A DNA stretch of 64,000 bases from Clostridiales bacterium (GCA_015055805.1 SVHN01000002.1:124001-188000), one strand, 5' to 3'. Positions 16,520 to 26,079 are shown, counted from the first letter of the stretch. The notes: generated from the sequence alone by a model not told the origin. Numbers and translations are program-made.

Positions 16520-19087
16520 ATGGAAAAATTAGTCTTGATTGACGGAAATAGTTTAATCAACCGCGCTTTTTACGCTATGCCCCTTTTATCCACCAAAGAC
16601 GGCACGCCTACTAACGCCGTTTACGGCTTTATGAATATGTTCTTTAAGATGCTATCCGACGTCAATCCCACTTACGTTGCCGTGGCTTTCGACGTTAAAG
16701 CACCGACCTTTCGTCACAAACTTTATTCGGAATATAAAGGAACGAGAAAGCCTATGCCAGACGAACTCCGTCCGCAAATACCTCTTCTTAAAGAACTTTT
16801 ATCTTCTATGGGTGTCACAGTCGTGGAAAAACCTGGTTCTGAGGCTGACGACATTATCGGAACGATTGCTAAGCACACTAAAATCCAAACGGTTATATTT
16901 ACTGGCGACAAAGACTCTTTTCAGCTTGTTGACGAGGAAACCGAAGTACACTTTACTAAACGCGGAATAACCGAAACCGAGATTTACACCCTAGAAAACT
17001 TCCAAGAAAAAACAGGCATAACGCCCCCGCAAATCATAGAACTTAAAGCACTTATGGGCGATTCGTCCGACAATATCCCTGGGGTTAGCGGTGTCGGTGA
17101 AAAGACCGCCGTTACACTTCTTCAAGAGTTCGGCAACATTGAAAACCTTTATCAAAACACCGAAAAGTTAAAGGGTAAACTAAAAGAAAAAATTGAACTT
17201 GGCAAAGAGTCTGCTTTTTTATCCAAGACGCTTGCGACCATTGACTGCGACTGTGGCGTAGATACCGACGTTAGTAAAATGACTATAACAACGCCTTTTT
17301 CTAGCGACGTTCGCAAAAGATTTATCGAGTTAGAGTTTAAGTCTCTCTACAAAAAGGACGAGTGGTTTGAACTGTCCGAAGATCAACCCACCACGATAGC
17401 AGCGGAAGAAGAAAAGCCGATAAATGTTATCAACGTGACCGACCTTAACGACCTTTTGCCGAAAGATCTTCCCGAAAAAGTTGCTGTATATATCGGCGAA
17501 AACAGCATAAACTTTTCAGACGGCAACACCGAACACGTTCTACCTATAAGGGTGGGGCTTTTTAGCGACGGGTTTTCGCTTGCGGAAATTCTTAACGCAA
17601 TAAAGCCTATCATTTTTGGGGGAAAAACGGTTATACTTTTCAACAAAAAAAAGTTCCGTCATTTTATTAAAAGCCACGTAGGGGAAGAATTTATCTCACG
17701 CGCAGAAGACGTATCACTTATGAAATACCTTGCGGACTTTACAGGAAGAGACGAGTCGGCGGAAGACATGTTCCTTGAATACGATCTACCGTCAAACGCA
17801 CCGGCGTCATCGATTTTCCGCGCGTACAAAACGCTACTAAAAAAACTTAAAGACGAAGATATGCTTTCCCTTTACGAACAGGTTGAACTCCCCCTTTCCG
17901 ACGTCCTATACGCCATGGAAGTATCGGGCTTTAAGATTGATTACTCGGCACTATGCATATCTGGCGAAAAATATCGCAAAGCCATAACCGAGTTAGAAAA
18001 CCAAATCCGTTCGCTCGGTCAAGACGAAAATCTCAACGTAAACTCACCCAAGCAACTAGGCGAACTGTTGTTTGAAAAACTTAAAGTCGGAAAGGGCAAA
18101 AAGACCAAGACTGGCTATTCCACGACCGCAGAAGTTTTGGAAAGTTTAGAAGGCGCGCACCCCATTATTCCGCTCATATTAAAATACCGTCAGTTGCAAA
18201 AAATTCAGTCCACCTATATCGAAGGGTTTAAGCCGCTTATCGACAAAAAGAGCGGACTTATACACACGTCGTTTAACCAAACGGTTACGGCAACGGGGCG
18301 ATTATCAAGCAAAGAACCTAACCTTCAAAATATCCCAGTCCGTGACGACGAAAGCAAGGAAATTAGAAAATTCTTCGTGCCAAAGTCTGACGACAGAATT
18401 TTAGTCGGCGCAGACTATTCACAGATAGAACTAAGACTTCTCGCCGCATTTTCAGATTGTAAAAGTCTTATTGACGCATTTAAGTCGGGTAAAGATATTC
18501 ACGCGGCAACGGCAGCAAAGGTATTCGGTTGCAAGATAGAAGAAGTTACGCCGCAAATGCGGTCACGCGCTAAAGCGGTAAACTTCGGTATTATTTACGG
18601 TATGAGCGAATACGGACTTGCAAAGACCTTAAAAATTTCCGCCAACGAAGCTAGGGAATATATCAATACTTATTTTAAGGAATACCCCGAAGTCAAATCT
18701 TATATGGACGAAAACGTCGCGTTTGCAAAGGCCAACGGTTACGCAAAAACCATGCTTAAACGCCGCCGCTATATTCGCGAACTATCGTCATCAAACTTTA
18801 ATCTACGCCAGTTTGGCGAAAGGGTTGCTATGAATATGCCCCTACAAGGCAGCAGCGCGGATATTATTAAACTTGCAATGCTGGGCGTTTACCGTAGGCT
18901 TAAAAGCGAAGGGTTAAAATCCGAACTCATATTGCAAGTACACGACGAACTTATAATAGACGCTTATATAGACGAACAGAAAAAAGTCGAAAAAATACTC
19001 GTTGAAGAAATGGAAAACGCCGTTTCCCTATCAGTTGATCTAACGGTAGGGCTAGGCAGCGGAAAAACTTGGTTTGATGCTAAATAG
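16520..19087 (+). CDS. polA: DNA polymerase I
   Basis: Pol I removes RNA primers and fills gaps. The 855-residue protein has the 5'-3' exonuclease domain (about 1-290, with YKGTRKPMPDEL and GDSSDNIPGVSGVGEKTA), a shrunken middle domain (300-450) that lacks the acidic 3'-5' exonuclease motifs, and the family A polymerase domain: motif A GADYSQIELRLLA, the O-helix AKAVNFGIIYG, and motif C QVHDELI. Proofreading is therefore probably absent, as in many Firmicutes. The start at 16520 has AGAGGA upstream. coaE follows after 2 bases. Confidence 0.97.
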   Translation: MEKLVLIDGNSLINRAFYAMPLLSTKDGTPTNAVYGFMNMFFKMLSDVNPTYVAVAFDVKAPTFRHKLYSEYKGTRKPMPDELRPQIPLLKELLSSMGVTVVEKPGSEADDIIGTIAKHTKIQTVIFTGDKDSFQLVDEETEVHFTKRGITETEIYTLENFQEKTGITPPQIIELKALMGDSSDNIPGVSGVGEKTAVTLLQEFGNIENLYQNTEKLKGKLKEKIELGKESAFLSKTLATIDCDCGVDTDVSKMTITTPFSSDVRKRFIELEFKSLYKKDEWFELSEDQPTTIAAEEEKPINVINVTDLNDLLPKDLPEKVAVYIGENSINFSDGNTEHVLPIRVGLFSDGFSLAEILNAIKPIIFGGKTVILFNKKKFRHFIKSHVGEEFISRAEDVSLMKYLADFTGRDESAEDMFLEYDLPSNAPASSIFRAYKTLLKKLKDEDMLSLYEQVELPLSDVLYAMEVSGFKIDYSALCISGEKYRKAITELENQIRSLGQDENLNVNSPKQLGELLFEKLKVGKGKKTKTGYSTTAEVLESLEGAHPIIPLILKYRQLQKIQSTYIEGFKPLIDKKSGLIHTSFNQTVTATGRLSSKEPNLQNIPVRDDESKEIRKFFVPKSDDRILVGADYSQIELRLLAAFSDCKSLIDAFKSGKDIHAATAAKVFGCKIEEVTPQMRSRAKAVNFGIIYGMSEYGLAKTLKISANEAREYINTYFKEYPEVKSYMDENVAFAKANGYAKTMLKRRRYIRELSSSNFNLRQFGERVAMNMPLQGSSADIIKLAMLGVYRRLKSEGLKSELILQVHDELIIDAYIDEQKKVEKILVEEMENAVSLSVDLTVGLGSGKTWFDAK

Positions 19088-19089
19088 AT

Positions 19090-19677
19090 ATGAAAAATTC
19101 CAACCTTAAAATTGCCATAACGGGCGGTATCGGTAGTGGAAAAAGTACTGCTGCCGCCATAATAAAAGAAATGGGCTATACGGTTTTATCTTCGGATACA
19201 ATAGTTAGCGAACTTTATAGAAAGCGCAGGGTAAAAAAACTGTTAAAGTCTATCTTTCCCGACGCGGTAAAAGGAACGCTATTTTTAAAAATAGACCGAA
19301 AAAAGATTGCCGCGCAAGCCTTTAACGACCAGCAAAAACACAAGCAACTAACGGATACTATAACGCCGCTCGTACTAAACGAAATTTTAAGCCAAGCGGA
19401 AAAAACGAAAATTCTTTTTGCGGAAGTCCCCTTGCTTTTTGAGTGCAACTACCAAAAATATTTTGACCAAGTAATAGTTGTCGTTCGTGAAAAGTCGGCA
19501 AGGATAGCCAGCGTTAAATCGCGTTCCGCCCTTACAGAAGAGCAAGTAATAGCGCGCATGCAAAAGCAGATAGATTACGATAACTTTGACCTTTCACCTT
19601 TCGTCGTGATAGAAAATAACGGCAGTAAATGCGACCTTAAAGAAAAGGTACTGTCCGCCGTAAACGCATTAAAGTAA
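19090..19677 (+). CDS. coaE: Dephospho-CoA kinase
   Basis: CoaE phosphorylates dephospho-CoA in the last step of CoA synthesis. The 195-residue protein has the P-loop GGIGSGKSTAA (about 11-21), the substrate-binding DTIVSELY region and the lid-region segment VREKSARIASVKSR. It begins 2 bases after the polA stop, a polA-coaE arrangement that is common in Firmicutes. Confidence 0.94.
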   Translation: MKNSNLKIAITGGIGSGKSTAAAIIKEMGYTVLSSDTIVSELYRKRRVKKLLKSIFPDAVKGTLFLKIDRKKIAAQAFNDQQKHKQLTDTITPLVLNEILSQAEKTKILFAEVPLLFECNYQKYFDQVIVVVREKSARIASVKSRSALTEEQVIARMQKQIDYDNFDLSPFVVIENNGSKCDLKEKVLSAVNALK

Positions 19678-19690
19678 CTACACAAAAACA

Positions 19691-19704
19691 AAAGAGCCAC
19701 GGAA
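19691..19704. repeat. Left arm of a 14-bp inverted repeat bracketing the accessory genes
   Basis: AAAGAGCCACGGAA is the exact reverse complement of 21017-21030. The two arms enclose about 1.3 kb holding a terminator, the methyltransferase, the four-helix-bundle gene and the AATATAACT array. This could be the end of a mobile unit or an old hairpin split by an insertion. Confidence 0.6.
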
Positions 19705-19739
19705 AATTCCATGCCCCATAGGGATTTTTTAAACATTAT

Positions 19740-19769
19740 AAAAGAGTAGCAAGTTTCTGCTACTCTTTT
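19740..19769 (+). terminator. Terminator of polA-coaE
   Basis: An AAAAGAGTAGC / GCTACTCTTTT stem with an 8-base loop and a T-rich tail; it may also end the minus-strand methyltransferase transcript. Confidence 0.82.
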
Positions 19770-19823
19770 CACTTTTTCTTTTCAAAACACCCTACTTTGC
19801 TTGCAAAGTATAGTGTTCTACAC

Positions 19824-20420
19824 TTAACCTCGTTGAGCCGTAATAACATATGCGTTATCTATTTCTTTTATTTTGAATTTAATAAACCCTAAAGACGTCA
19901 ACGTTTTACTAATATAGGTAGGATTGTCTGGATAAACCTCAATTCTGCTGTATCCCGTATCAATAAAATTTTGTTGATTTTTGTCTATCGATAAAATAAA
20001 TTCACCTTTATTTTTTAATAAGTTGAAAACATTGTTTAATGCCTTTTTTTTATCTTTGATATGCATAAATGTTAACGTGGAAAAAATTACGTCATACTTT
20101 TCAGTATCTTTGTATTTAAGAAAATCTTCATTAATAAAAAAAGCATTATTAAAATCCTTAAAATGATTTTTTGCTACATCTACTGTTTTTGAAGAAATAT
20201 CTATTCCCACGTATTTTTTACATTGTTTAATAATTTTTTTAGCAATCCTTCCAGTACCACAACCTATTTCTAATACCGTTTTATAGACATCTAGATTAAG
20301 TAGATTTATAAACTCTTTTCCATCCCACTTATCCATATAATCCGCCAACTCTTTACAATCTAAAACGGGGTCGTTGCCATTTTCAATTAACAAATCGTAA
20401 TGTTTAGAAATATTATCCAT
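19824..20420 (-). CDS. Class I SAM-dependent methyltransferase
   Basis: A 198-residue methyltransferase of the Rossmann fold. Motif I is VLEIGCGTGRIAKKI (about 49-63), the acidic residue after strand 2 is in YVGIDISS (about 73-80), and VIFSTLTFMHI marks motif IV. The substrate is not evident; family relatives act on small molecules. Its first 8 bases overlap the end of the four-helix-bundle gene, so the two are translated together. It is noticeably richer in A+T than the flanking housekeeping genes, which suggests acquisition. Confidence 0.82.
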   Translation of the reverse strand: MDNISKHYDLLIENGNDPVLDCKELADYMDKWDGKEFINLLNLDVYKTVLEIGCGTGRIAKKIIKQCKKYVGIDISSKTVDVAKNHFKDFNNAFFINEDFLKYKDTEKYDVIFSTLTFMHIKDKKKALNNVFNLLKNKGEFILSIDKNQQNFIDTGYSRIEVYPDNPTYISKTLTSLGFIKFKIKEIDNAYVITAQRG

Positions 20421-20769
20421 TTTTTGCCTTTAACGTTTTACATGAGGAAATTAGCATTTTCCGTATAGTACCACAATCATTATTAAGTTTTTTAAATTGA
20501 TTTTCTTCTAAATAACCTGTTTCAAAAAGTAATTCTAACCAATATTCACTTTCAAAACACTCTTTTAACGCTATTTCAAGTTTAGAAATAAAATCAGCCG
20601 TTCCTTGTGCATATTGTGCTTCGTGGCTATTTGCACCAATACTTGTTCCAGAACGTAAAAGTTGATTTGTTAAAACGCTTTCTTTTTTATTAGACTTAAT
20701 TTCTCTTGTTGTAAAAACAATATTTTTGGCAAACTCTTTTGCTTTTTCTCTTAAAACACTTTCACCCAT
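20413..20769 (-). CDS. Four-helix-bundle protein (23S rRNA intervening-sequence/Avd-like)
   Basis: A 118-residue all-helical protein of the S23/IVS family. The pattern of EKAKEFAKNIV...TTREI, then QLLRSGTSIGANSHEAQYAQGTADFISKLEIALKECFESEYWLELL is typical. Relatives are found as free genes, inside 23S rRNA inserts, and as the Avd subunit of diversity-generating retroelements; no reverse transcriptase is nearby. The start at 20769 is chosen because a TATAAT box ends 6 bases before this ATG, ruling out the longer frame and suggesting a leaderless message. It is coupled to the downstream methyltransferase. Confidence 0.85.
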   Translation of the reverse strand: MGESVLREKAKEFAKNIVFTTREIKSNKKESVLTNQLLRSGTSIGANSHEAQYAQGTADFISKLEIALKECFESEYWLELLFETGYLEENQFKKLNNDCGTIRKMLISSCKTLKAKNG

Positions 20770-20775
20770 AAATTT

Positions 20776-20804
20776 ATTATACCATATTACAAGTTTTAAG
20801 TAAA
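20776..20804 (-). promoter_or_regulatory. Promoter placed so as to give a leaderless transcript
   Basis: Minus-strand TTTACT (20804-20799), 17 bases, TATAAT (20781-20776), then 6 bases to the ATG at 20769. Transcription would begin at or next to the start codon. Confidence 0.75.
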
Positions 20805-20828
20805 GTGATATTGTTTGCATAGCAAACA

Positions 20829-20979
20829 GTTATATTTTTAGAGCAAGTCTAAAAGTTATATTTTAACTTACAGTCAAAGTTATATTATATTTGCCATAAC
20901 TCGCCAAAGGCGAATATAACTTGGCGTAGCAAAATATAACTGCGAAAGCAATATAACTTGCCGATAGGCAAATATAACT
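20829..20979. repeat. AATATAACT repeat array with mini-hairpins
   Basis: Three copies of AGTTATATT (20829, 20854, 20878) are followed by four copies of its complement AATATAACT (20913, 20933, 20950, 20971). Several gaps are tiny hairpins: TCGCC-AAA-GGCGA (20901-20913), TGC-GAAA-GCA (20941-20950) and TTGCC-GATA-GGCAA (20958-20971). Unit spacing is 17-25 bases. It is too short and irregular for a CRISPR array. The function is unknown. Confidence 0.75.
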
Positions 20980-21014
20980 AGTGCATCAGTAATAATCCCT
21001 ATTACTGACGCACT
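20980..21014. repeat. Long hairpin at the end of the repeat array
   Basis: AGTGCaTCAGTAATA pairs with TATTACTGAcGCACT around a 5-base loop, a nearly perfect 15-bp stem. There is no T-run, so it is not an obvious terminator. It directly precedes the right arm of the 14-bp inverted repeat. Confidence 0.7.
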
Positions 21015-21016
21015 AA

Positions 21017-21030
21017 TTCCGTGGCTCTTT
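21017..21030. repeat. Right arm of the 14-bp inverted repeat
   Basis: TTCCGTGGCTCTTT, the exact reverse complement of 19691-19704. Confidence 0.6.
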
Positions 21031-21037
21031 CAATGCT

Positions 21038-21132
21038 TATTTTTTCTTTATAAGTTTTGTTCTATATCTCATAACGTCCGTGCCGTTGTGGCAGTTAAGG
21101 ATAGAAAACTCGTCGGTGGTTAAAACGTTGGG
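21038..21132 (-). pseudogene. Possible C-terminal fragment of a lost gene
   Basis: Between the GNAT stop and the inverted repeat the minus strand has about 31 open codons in one frame (reading PNVLTTDEFSILNCHNG, then TDVMRYRTKLIKKK and a stop) without a start. It looks like the tail of a protein whose beginning is gone. It could also be chance. Confidence 0.3.
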
Positions 21133-21139
21133 TTATTTT

Positions 21140-21676
21140 TTACTTTTTATCAAAAATTAATTCAAAATAATAGTGCGTTTGGTCTTCTTTGAGCATTATT
21201 AGCCCAAGCCGCTCTATAAGTTTTCTGGAATTGACGTTTTCTTTATAGCACCTTGATTTAAGCTTTGTTGCGCCGAGAGTATTAAAAACGTACGCTTTTA
21301 ACGCGGTTGCGCTCTCTACGGCGTAGCCCTTGCCTTGACAGTCCTTAAAAAACCTAAACCCCATTTCTATTCCGCCAAACTCGTCAAAGTTATGCAAAAC
21401 CAGTTCGCCAACCATTACGCCGTCTTTTTTAACTGCCAAGGAATATTCTTCCTTTTTTTCTTTCAAAAGATTTTGGAAGTTGTAAAAATAATCTGCGTCG
21501 GCAGTTTCACCGTTTAAGTCTTCGCGATAGTCGTACCCCCACCACTTATTCAAATGGTCGTCAAGGTATAGCCGCGCGTAAGCGTCTTTATCGGTTTGTT
21601 TTATATCTTCAATGCTTAGCCGTTCGGTTTTTATTAAAACGGGCGGAATAATCTTATTAAACAGTTGTTCGTTCAT
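21140..21676 (-). CDS. GNAT-family N-acetyltransferase
   Basis: A 178-residue acetyltransferase of the RimJ/RimL-like GNAT group. Motif A lies at the GFRFFKDCQGKGYAVESATAL stretch (pyrophosphate-binding Q/R-x-x-G-x-G/A form), and the conserved NVNSRKLIERLGL with Asn-Ser near the C-terminus is typical. The substrate is unknown. The start at 21676 is chosen because the longer frame begins inside the parB terminator hairpin; no strong ribosome site is visible for either. Confidence 0.85.
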   Translation of the reverse strand: MNEQLFNKIIPPVLIKTERLSIEDIKQTDKDAYARLYLDDHLNKWWGYDYREDLNGETADADYFYNFQNLLKEKKEEYSLAVKKDGVMVGELVLHNFDEFGGIEMGFRFFKDCQGKGYAVESATALKAYVFNTLGATKLKSRCYKENVNSRKLIERLGLIMLKEDQTHYYFELIFDKK

Positions 21677-21704
21677 AGCAGTACTACAAATCCATTTATA
21701 AATC

Positions 21705-21727
21705 AAAGGGGCGTTTTTCGCCCCTTT
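21705..21727. terminator. Terminator after parB
   Basis: A perfect 9-bp G+C-rich stem (AAAGGGGCG / CGCCCCTTT) with a 5-base loop, 9 bases past the parB stop. Confidence 0.82.
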
Positions 21728-21735
21728 TTGTCGTA

Positions 21736-22641
21736 TTATTTTTTATTGTTCTTTACGTACTCTAAGATTTCACTAAGTCTATCTAGGTCGTCACGGGTAT
21801 AATAATCTATATAAATTCTACCCTTTCTGTCGTTACCGATAGCGTTTACCTTAGTGCCGAAAACTCTTTGCATTTCGCCGATAAGTTCTTTTAATTCCGC
21901 CGACAATTCCTGTTTGATTTTCTTCTTGGCTTTTTCTTCGGGCGGTGTAAAATAATCCTTTACGCTCTTTTCGACGTCACGAACGGAAAGCTCGTCCTTA
22001 ATGGCTTTTTCTGCAATCTTAATCTGGTCGGTCGTGGGCAGAGAAATAAGCGCGCGCGCGTGGCCAGCAGACAACTGTCCGTTAGCAACCATTTTAATAA
22101 CTTCAGGGGATAAGGATAATAAGCGTAGAGTGTTAGCAATGGCAGGACGGGATTTACCGATTCTATCCGCCAAGTCTTCCTGAGTCATGCCGTAGTCGGT
22201 CATAAGCGAACGCATTGCGGTTGCCGCTTCAATCGGGTTAAGATCTTCTCTCTGCAAGTTTTCTATAAGCGATATTTCTTTTATTTGGCGTTCGTTATAG
22301 TTCTTAACGATTACGGGGACTTTTTCTAGTCCTGCAATCTTACTTGCGCGGAAACGGCGTTCACCTGCGATAATCATATATCTATCGCCACTCTTGTTGA
22401 CGATAATCGGCATAATAACGCCGTGCTTTGCTATTGAATCAGCGAGTTCTTTAAGCGCAGTTTCATCAAAGACCTTTCTTGGCTGGTTGGGGTTTGCAAA
22501 GATAGAACTTACTTCTATCTCTGTAACACCTTCGCCTTTTTTTACAGGCTCTTCGTCAAATATAAGGCTCTTTCCGTAATCTTCTTCGGTTTCGGAAAAC
22601 AATGCCGACAAGCCCTTTCCTAATCCTCTGTTTGGTTTCAT
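21736..22641 (-). CDS. parB: Chromosome partitioning protein ParB (Spo0J)
   Basis: ParB binds parS, spreads as a CTP-dependent clamp and loads SMC. The 301-residue protein starts with the ParA-stimulating RGLGKGLSALF, has the CTP-binding N-domain with IIAGERRFRASK (about 90-102), the helix-turn-helix EDLADRIGKSRPAIANTLRLL and a C-terminal dimerisation domain. It is downstream of parA, and four parS sites lie 3.4-4.2 kb upstream of parA, at 26.06-26.85 kb. Confidence 0.97.
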   Translation of the reverse strand: MKPNRGLGKGLSALFSETEEDYGKSLIFDEEPVKKGEGVTEIEVSSIFANPNQPRKVFDETALKELADSIAKHGVIMPIIVNKSGDRYMIIAGERRFRASKIAGLEKVPVIVKNYNERQIKEISLIENLQREDLNPIEAATAMRSLMTDYGMTQEDLADRIGKSRPAIANTLRLLSLSPEVIKMVANGQLSAGHARALISLPTTDQIKIAEKAIKDELSVRDVEKSVKDYFTPPEEKAKKKIKQELSAELKELIGEMQRVFGTKVNAIGNDRKGRIYIDYYTRDDLDRLSEILEYVKNNKK

Positions 22642-22674
22642 CTTTAACTTTCTCCGTTAGTTTATTTTACCTAC

Positions 22675-23451
22675 TCAGTTCTTTTTTGCAGGTTGTCTTG
22701 ATAAAAATTCTTCGGTCAATGCAAGGTAAGCTTTTGCGCCCGAACACCTAGTATCGTGTAGCATAATAGGAACGCCGTGGCTTGGTGCTTCGGCTAAACG
22801 AATATTTCTCGGTATTGCCGTTTCGTAAACGCGTTTGCCAAAGAACTTCTTTATTTCCGCCGAGATTTGGCGTGAAATTATTGCGCGGTTATCGCTCATA
22901 GTCAGCACGACGCCTTCGATTTTAAGCGACGGGTTAAGGTGTTTTACAACCAATTTAATAGTGTTCATAAGCTGGCTCAATCCTTCGAGGGCGTAATATT
23001 CGCTCTGGATAGGAATTATAACCGTATCCGCGCTAGCTAGGGCGTTTATAGTCAAAAGTCCAAGCGACGGCGGACAGTCGATAGTAATAAAGTCGTAGCT
23101 TGACTTTGCCTTTTCAAGCACGCGTTTTAAGACGTGCTCTCTATCCTTTATGTAAACTAGCTCAACCTCTGCTCCTGCTAAATCTATGTTTGACGGCAGA
23201 ATATCAAGGTTTTGAACGCAAGTTTTTACTACCGCGTCTTCAATCGGCATATCGTCTATCATAACGTTATACACCGACGATTTAACCTCGCTTTTAGCAA
23301 AGCCCATACCGCTGGTTGCATTGCCTTGGGGATCTAAGTCCACCATAAGACACTTGTAGCCCTTTGTCGCAAGATACGCCGACATGTTTACGCAAGTCGT
23401 CGTTTTGCCAACACCACCTTTCTGATTTGAAAAAGCAATTATTTTTCCCAT
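22675..23451 (-). CDS. parA: Chromosome partitioning ATPase ParA (Soj)
   Basis: A 258-residue deviant Walker ATPase that binds nonspecific DNA when ATP-bound and helps to place origins; in Firmicutes Soj also regulates DnaA. The motif KGGVGKTT is at 11-18 and the Walker B-like FITIDCPPSLG is near 120-130. It has no N-terminal DNA-binding extension, so it is the chromosomal type. parB follows after 33 bases and ftsH lies upstream on the same strand. Confidence 0.97.
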   Translation of the reverse strand: MGKIIAFSNQKGGVGKTTTCVNMSAYLATKGYKCLMVDLDPQGNATSGMGFAKSEVKSSVYNVMIDDMPIEDAVVKTCVQNLDILPSNIDLAGAEVELVYIKDREHVLKRVLEKAKSSYDFITIDCPPSLGLLTINALASADTVIIPIQSEYYALEGLSQLMNTIKLVVKHLNPSLKIEGVVLTMSDNRAIISRQISAEIKKFFGKRVYETAIPRNIRLAEAPSHGVPIMLHDTRCSGAKAYLALTEEFLSRQPAKKN

Positions 23452-23524
23452 AATACACCTCTTAATACGTATATTGCTCTTTGTCGTCTGAACACTTTCT
23501 TTTGGTTAACTTGATTTTTTTTAT

Positions 23525-25642
23525 TTATTCGGGTTTATCCGAATTTTCTTGCTTGGTTTGTTCTTCGGTTTGTTGTTCTTCTTGAGATTCTTCCTTAATC
23601 TCTTCTTTCTTTTCTTCTTTATTTTCAGGAACGATAACGCTACCTGCCGCCTTTCTCGTAAACGGATTTTCGCTGAGCGTGCGTTCGTTCTCGTCCATAA
23701 ACTTTATGATTTCTTCAACGCTCTTACCGTCCATAAGCATATCGACTTCTTCTGAGAAAATAGTTTCCCTTTCGACCAAAAGCCTTGCCATGTTGTCGAG
23801 AAGTTTTCTGTTTCTAGCCAAGAGTTGTCTTGCTCTCTGTAAGCCGTCGTCAACAATCTTTCTAATTTCTTCGTCAATGATAGCCGCCGTTTCTTCGCTG
23901 TACGATACGTGCGACGCCATATCTCTTCCGATAAATACTTCCTTATCCGAACCGTACGAAATAGGACCGACTTTTTCGCTCATACCCCACTCGGTTACCA
24001 TAAGCCTTGCACGTTTTGTAACCGCCTGAATATCGCCTGATGCGCCAGCCGAGATATCTTTAATAACTATTTCTTCCGCAACACGACCGCCGAGAGTCAT
24101 AACGATATCGTCGAGAAGTTTTGCTTTTGTCAAGTGGTTGTCGTCAGAGTCGGGACGAGTCATAGTGTAGCCTGCCGCCTGACCGCGCGGAATAATTGAT
24201 ACTTCGTGAACGGGGTCGCAGTTGGGAAGAAGTCTAGCTAAAATAGCGTGACCAGATTCGTGGTAAGCGGTAATACGCTTATCCGTTTCGGTAACTAGCC
24301 TACTCTTTTTCTGCGGGCCCATTAAAACTTTATTGATACCTTCGTAAAGGTCTTTATTGTTTATAAACTGTCTATTAGCGCGCGCCGCCAAAATAGCCGC
24401 TTCGTTAAGCAAGTTTTCAAGGTCTGCGCCCGAGAACCCGCTAGTCATACGAGCAACGGTTTTAAAGTTTACGTCGGGTGCTAAAGGTTTATTTCTTGCG
24501 TGAACTTTTAGGATAGCTTCTCTTCCGCGAACGTCGGGGGTATTGACGTAAATTTGTCTATCAAACCTACCTGGACGGAGTAATGCAGGGTCTAGGATAT
24601 CAGCACGGTTGGTTGCCGCCATAACGATAATACCGTCGTTGGTTTCAAAACCGTCCATTTGAACGAGCAACTGGTTCAAGGTCTGTTCTCTCTCGTCGTG
24701 TCCGCCTCCCATACCAGTACCACGCTGACGACCTACTGCGTCGATTTCGTCAATGAATACGATACAAGGCATACTCTTTTTAGCCACGTCGAATAAATCT
24801 CTAACTCTTGATGCACCAACACCGACGAACATTTCAACGAAGTCCGAACCGCTTATCGAGAAGAAAGGAACACCCGCTTCACCAGCAACGGCTTTTGCAA
24901 ACAAGGTCTTTCCTGTTCCGGGAGGCCCTACAAGCAATACACCCTTTGGAATTCTCGCACCTAAGTCAGAGAACTTTTTGGGGTTTTTAAGGAAGTCAAC
25001 CACTTCTGCAAGTTCAGCCTTTTCTTCTTCTGCGCCTGCAACGTCAGAAAAACGCACCTTTAAGTTTTGATTAAGTCTTGCGTTAGTCTTAGCAAAATTC
25101 ATTGCGCTCTTTGTTCCGCCCTGAGTCTGCATCATTATTATAAAGAATACGACTGCAATCAGCACGCAACCAACAAGCGGCAATAACGACGACCACACCG
25201 AACCAGCGTTAGGATCAGTATAACTATAAGAAACGCCCGCTTTACTTAACATTGTTTCTAATTCGTAAGCAACGTCAGAAAGTCTTGAATAATTTGTGGT
25301 AAACGACACGCTGCCTTGCAAAATAGGCCCAGTCTCACCGTTTTTATACGCTAAAACGTCAAACTCAACCACGTAACTGTCAAACAAGACGTTATTAACC
25401 ACAACGTAATCAAAACCAGCACCAAGTTTATCTTTAATGGTAGGCGCGTTTACAACGTCCATTTCTTCTTTGGTAATTTTAGAATCACCTTTTGAACTCG
25501 CCATTTGAGTTATTGAATAAAATTCCGAATAGTTTACTTGTGTACGTGCGCTCATACAGTTAACGAACGACAACACACCGATAAGAGCAACTATCGCCAA
25601 AAGCACTATCCAGAACGTTTTTGAGCTCTTGTTATTTTTCAA
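23525..25642 (-). CDS. ftsH: ATP-dependent zinc metalloprotease FtsH
   Basis: A 705-residue membrane-anchored AAA protease for quality control of membrane and regulatory proteins. Transmembrane segments lie at about 10-28 and 151-172 with an extracytoplasmic domain between them. The AAA module has Walker A GPPGTGKT (239-246) and [15 protein letters not shown]. The zinc site is HESGH. The last 50 residues are a Glu/Lys/Gln-rich tail. The start codon is TTG at 25642, with AAGGAG upstream. It is followed by parA-parB, an unusual neighbour; a separate transcript is possible. Confidence 0.96.
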   Translation of the reverse strand: MKNNKSSKTFWIVLLAIVALIGVLSFVNCMSARTQVNYSEFYSITQMASSKGDSKITKEEMDVVNAPTIKDKLGAGFDYVVVNNVLFDSYVVEFDVLAYKNGETGPILQGSVSFTTNYSRLSDVAYELETMLSKAGVSYSYTDPNAGSVWSSLLPLVGCVLIAVVFFIIMMQTQGGTKSAMNFAKTNARLNQNLKVRFSDVAGAEEEKAELAEVVDFLKNPKKFSDLGARIPKGVLLVGPPGTGKTLFAKAVAGEAGVPFFSISGSDFVEMFVGVGASRVRDLFDVAKKSMPCIVFIDEIDAVGRQRGTGMGGGHDEREQTLNQLLVQMDGFETNDGIIVMAATNRADILDPALLRPGRFDRQIYVNTPDVRGREAILKVHARNKPLAPDVNFKTVARMTSGFSGADLENLLNEAAILAARANRQFINNKDLYEGINKVLMGPQKKSRLVTETDKRITAYHESGHAILARLLPNCDPVHEVSIIPRGQAAGYTMTRPDSDDNHLTKAKLLDDIVMTLGGRVAEEIVIKDISAGASGDIQAVTKRARLMVTEWGMSEKVGPISYGSDKEVFIGRDMASHVSYSEETAAIIDEEIRKIVDDGLQRARQLLARNRKLLDNMARLLVERETIFSEEVDMLMDGKSVEEIIKFMDENERTLSENPFTRKAAGSVIVPENKEEKKEEIKEESQEEQQTEEQTKQENSDKPE

Positions 25643-26063
25643 TTTAAAAATTCTCCTTTTTCGTCATAAACCGATTATAAAACATTTAGGTTTAAAAAAC
25701 CTTGAACAAATCTAAGGAATTAAAGCTACTAAACGGTCATACTTTCACATTGTTATTATACTACATTACAAAGGAAAATACAATTATATTTAAAGAAATT
25801 TTTTCCATTTTTATACATGATTATACAATCAACAAATTTTTAATAGGCGCATTAAACAATCATTTGCGCTATCGATTAACACGCGCAACATATTTCAATT
25901 CGCACTTTTAACGCGTAAATTAATTTGCACCAAGAAACGCAAAAAAAACAGTAACGTTAGTTAAAAGAGTTTTATCAAAAAAACAGAAAAGACAATTAGA
26001 GATAAAAATCTAAATGGCTAAGCTAAAATTAATATAGAACTCACCACAAAAAACCACTAAAAA

Positions 26064-26079
26064 AGTTTCACGTGAAACG
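26064..26079. promoter_or_regulatory. parS site 1
   Basis: AGTTTCACGTGAAACG matches the parS consensus TGTTTCACGTGAAACA at 14 of 16 bases and keeps the palindromic core. Confidence 0.85.

Noticed and set aside
20413..20820. Diversity-generating retroelement suggested by the Avd-like protein
   Set aside because: No reverse transcriptase, template repeat or variable repeat was seen nearby.
20829..20979. Possible CRISPR array
   Set aside because: Units are only 9 bases, change orientation, have gaps of 8-16 bases that are themselves small hairpins, and no cas genes are present.
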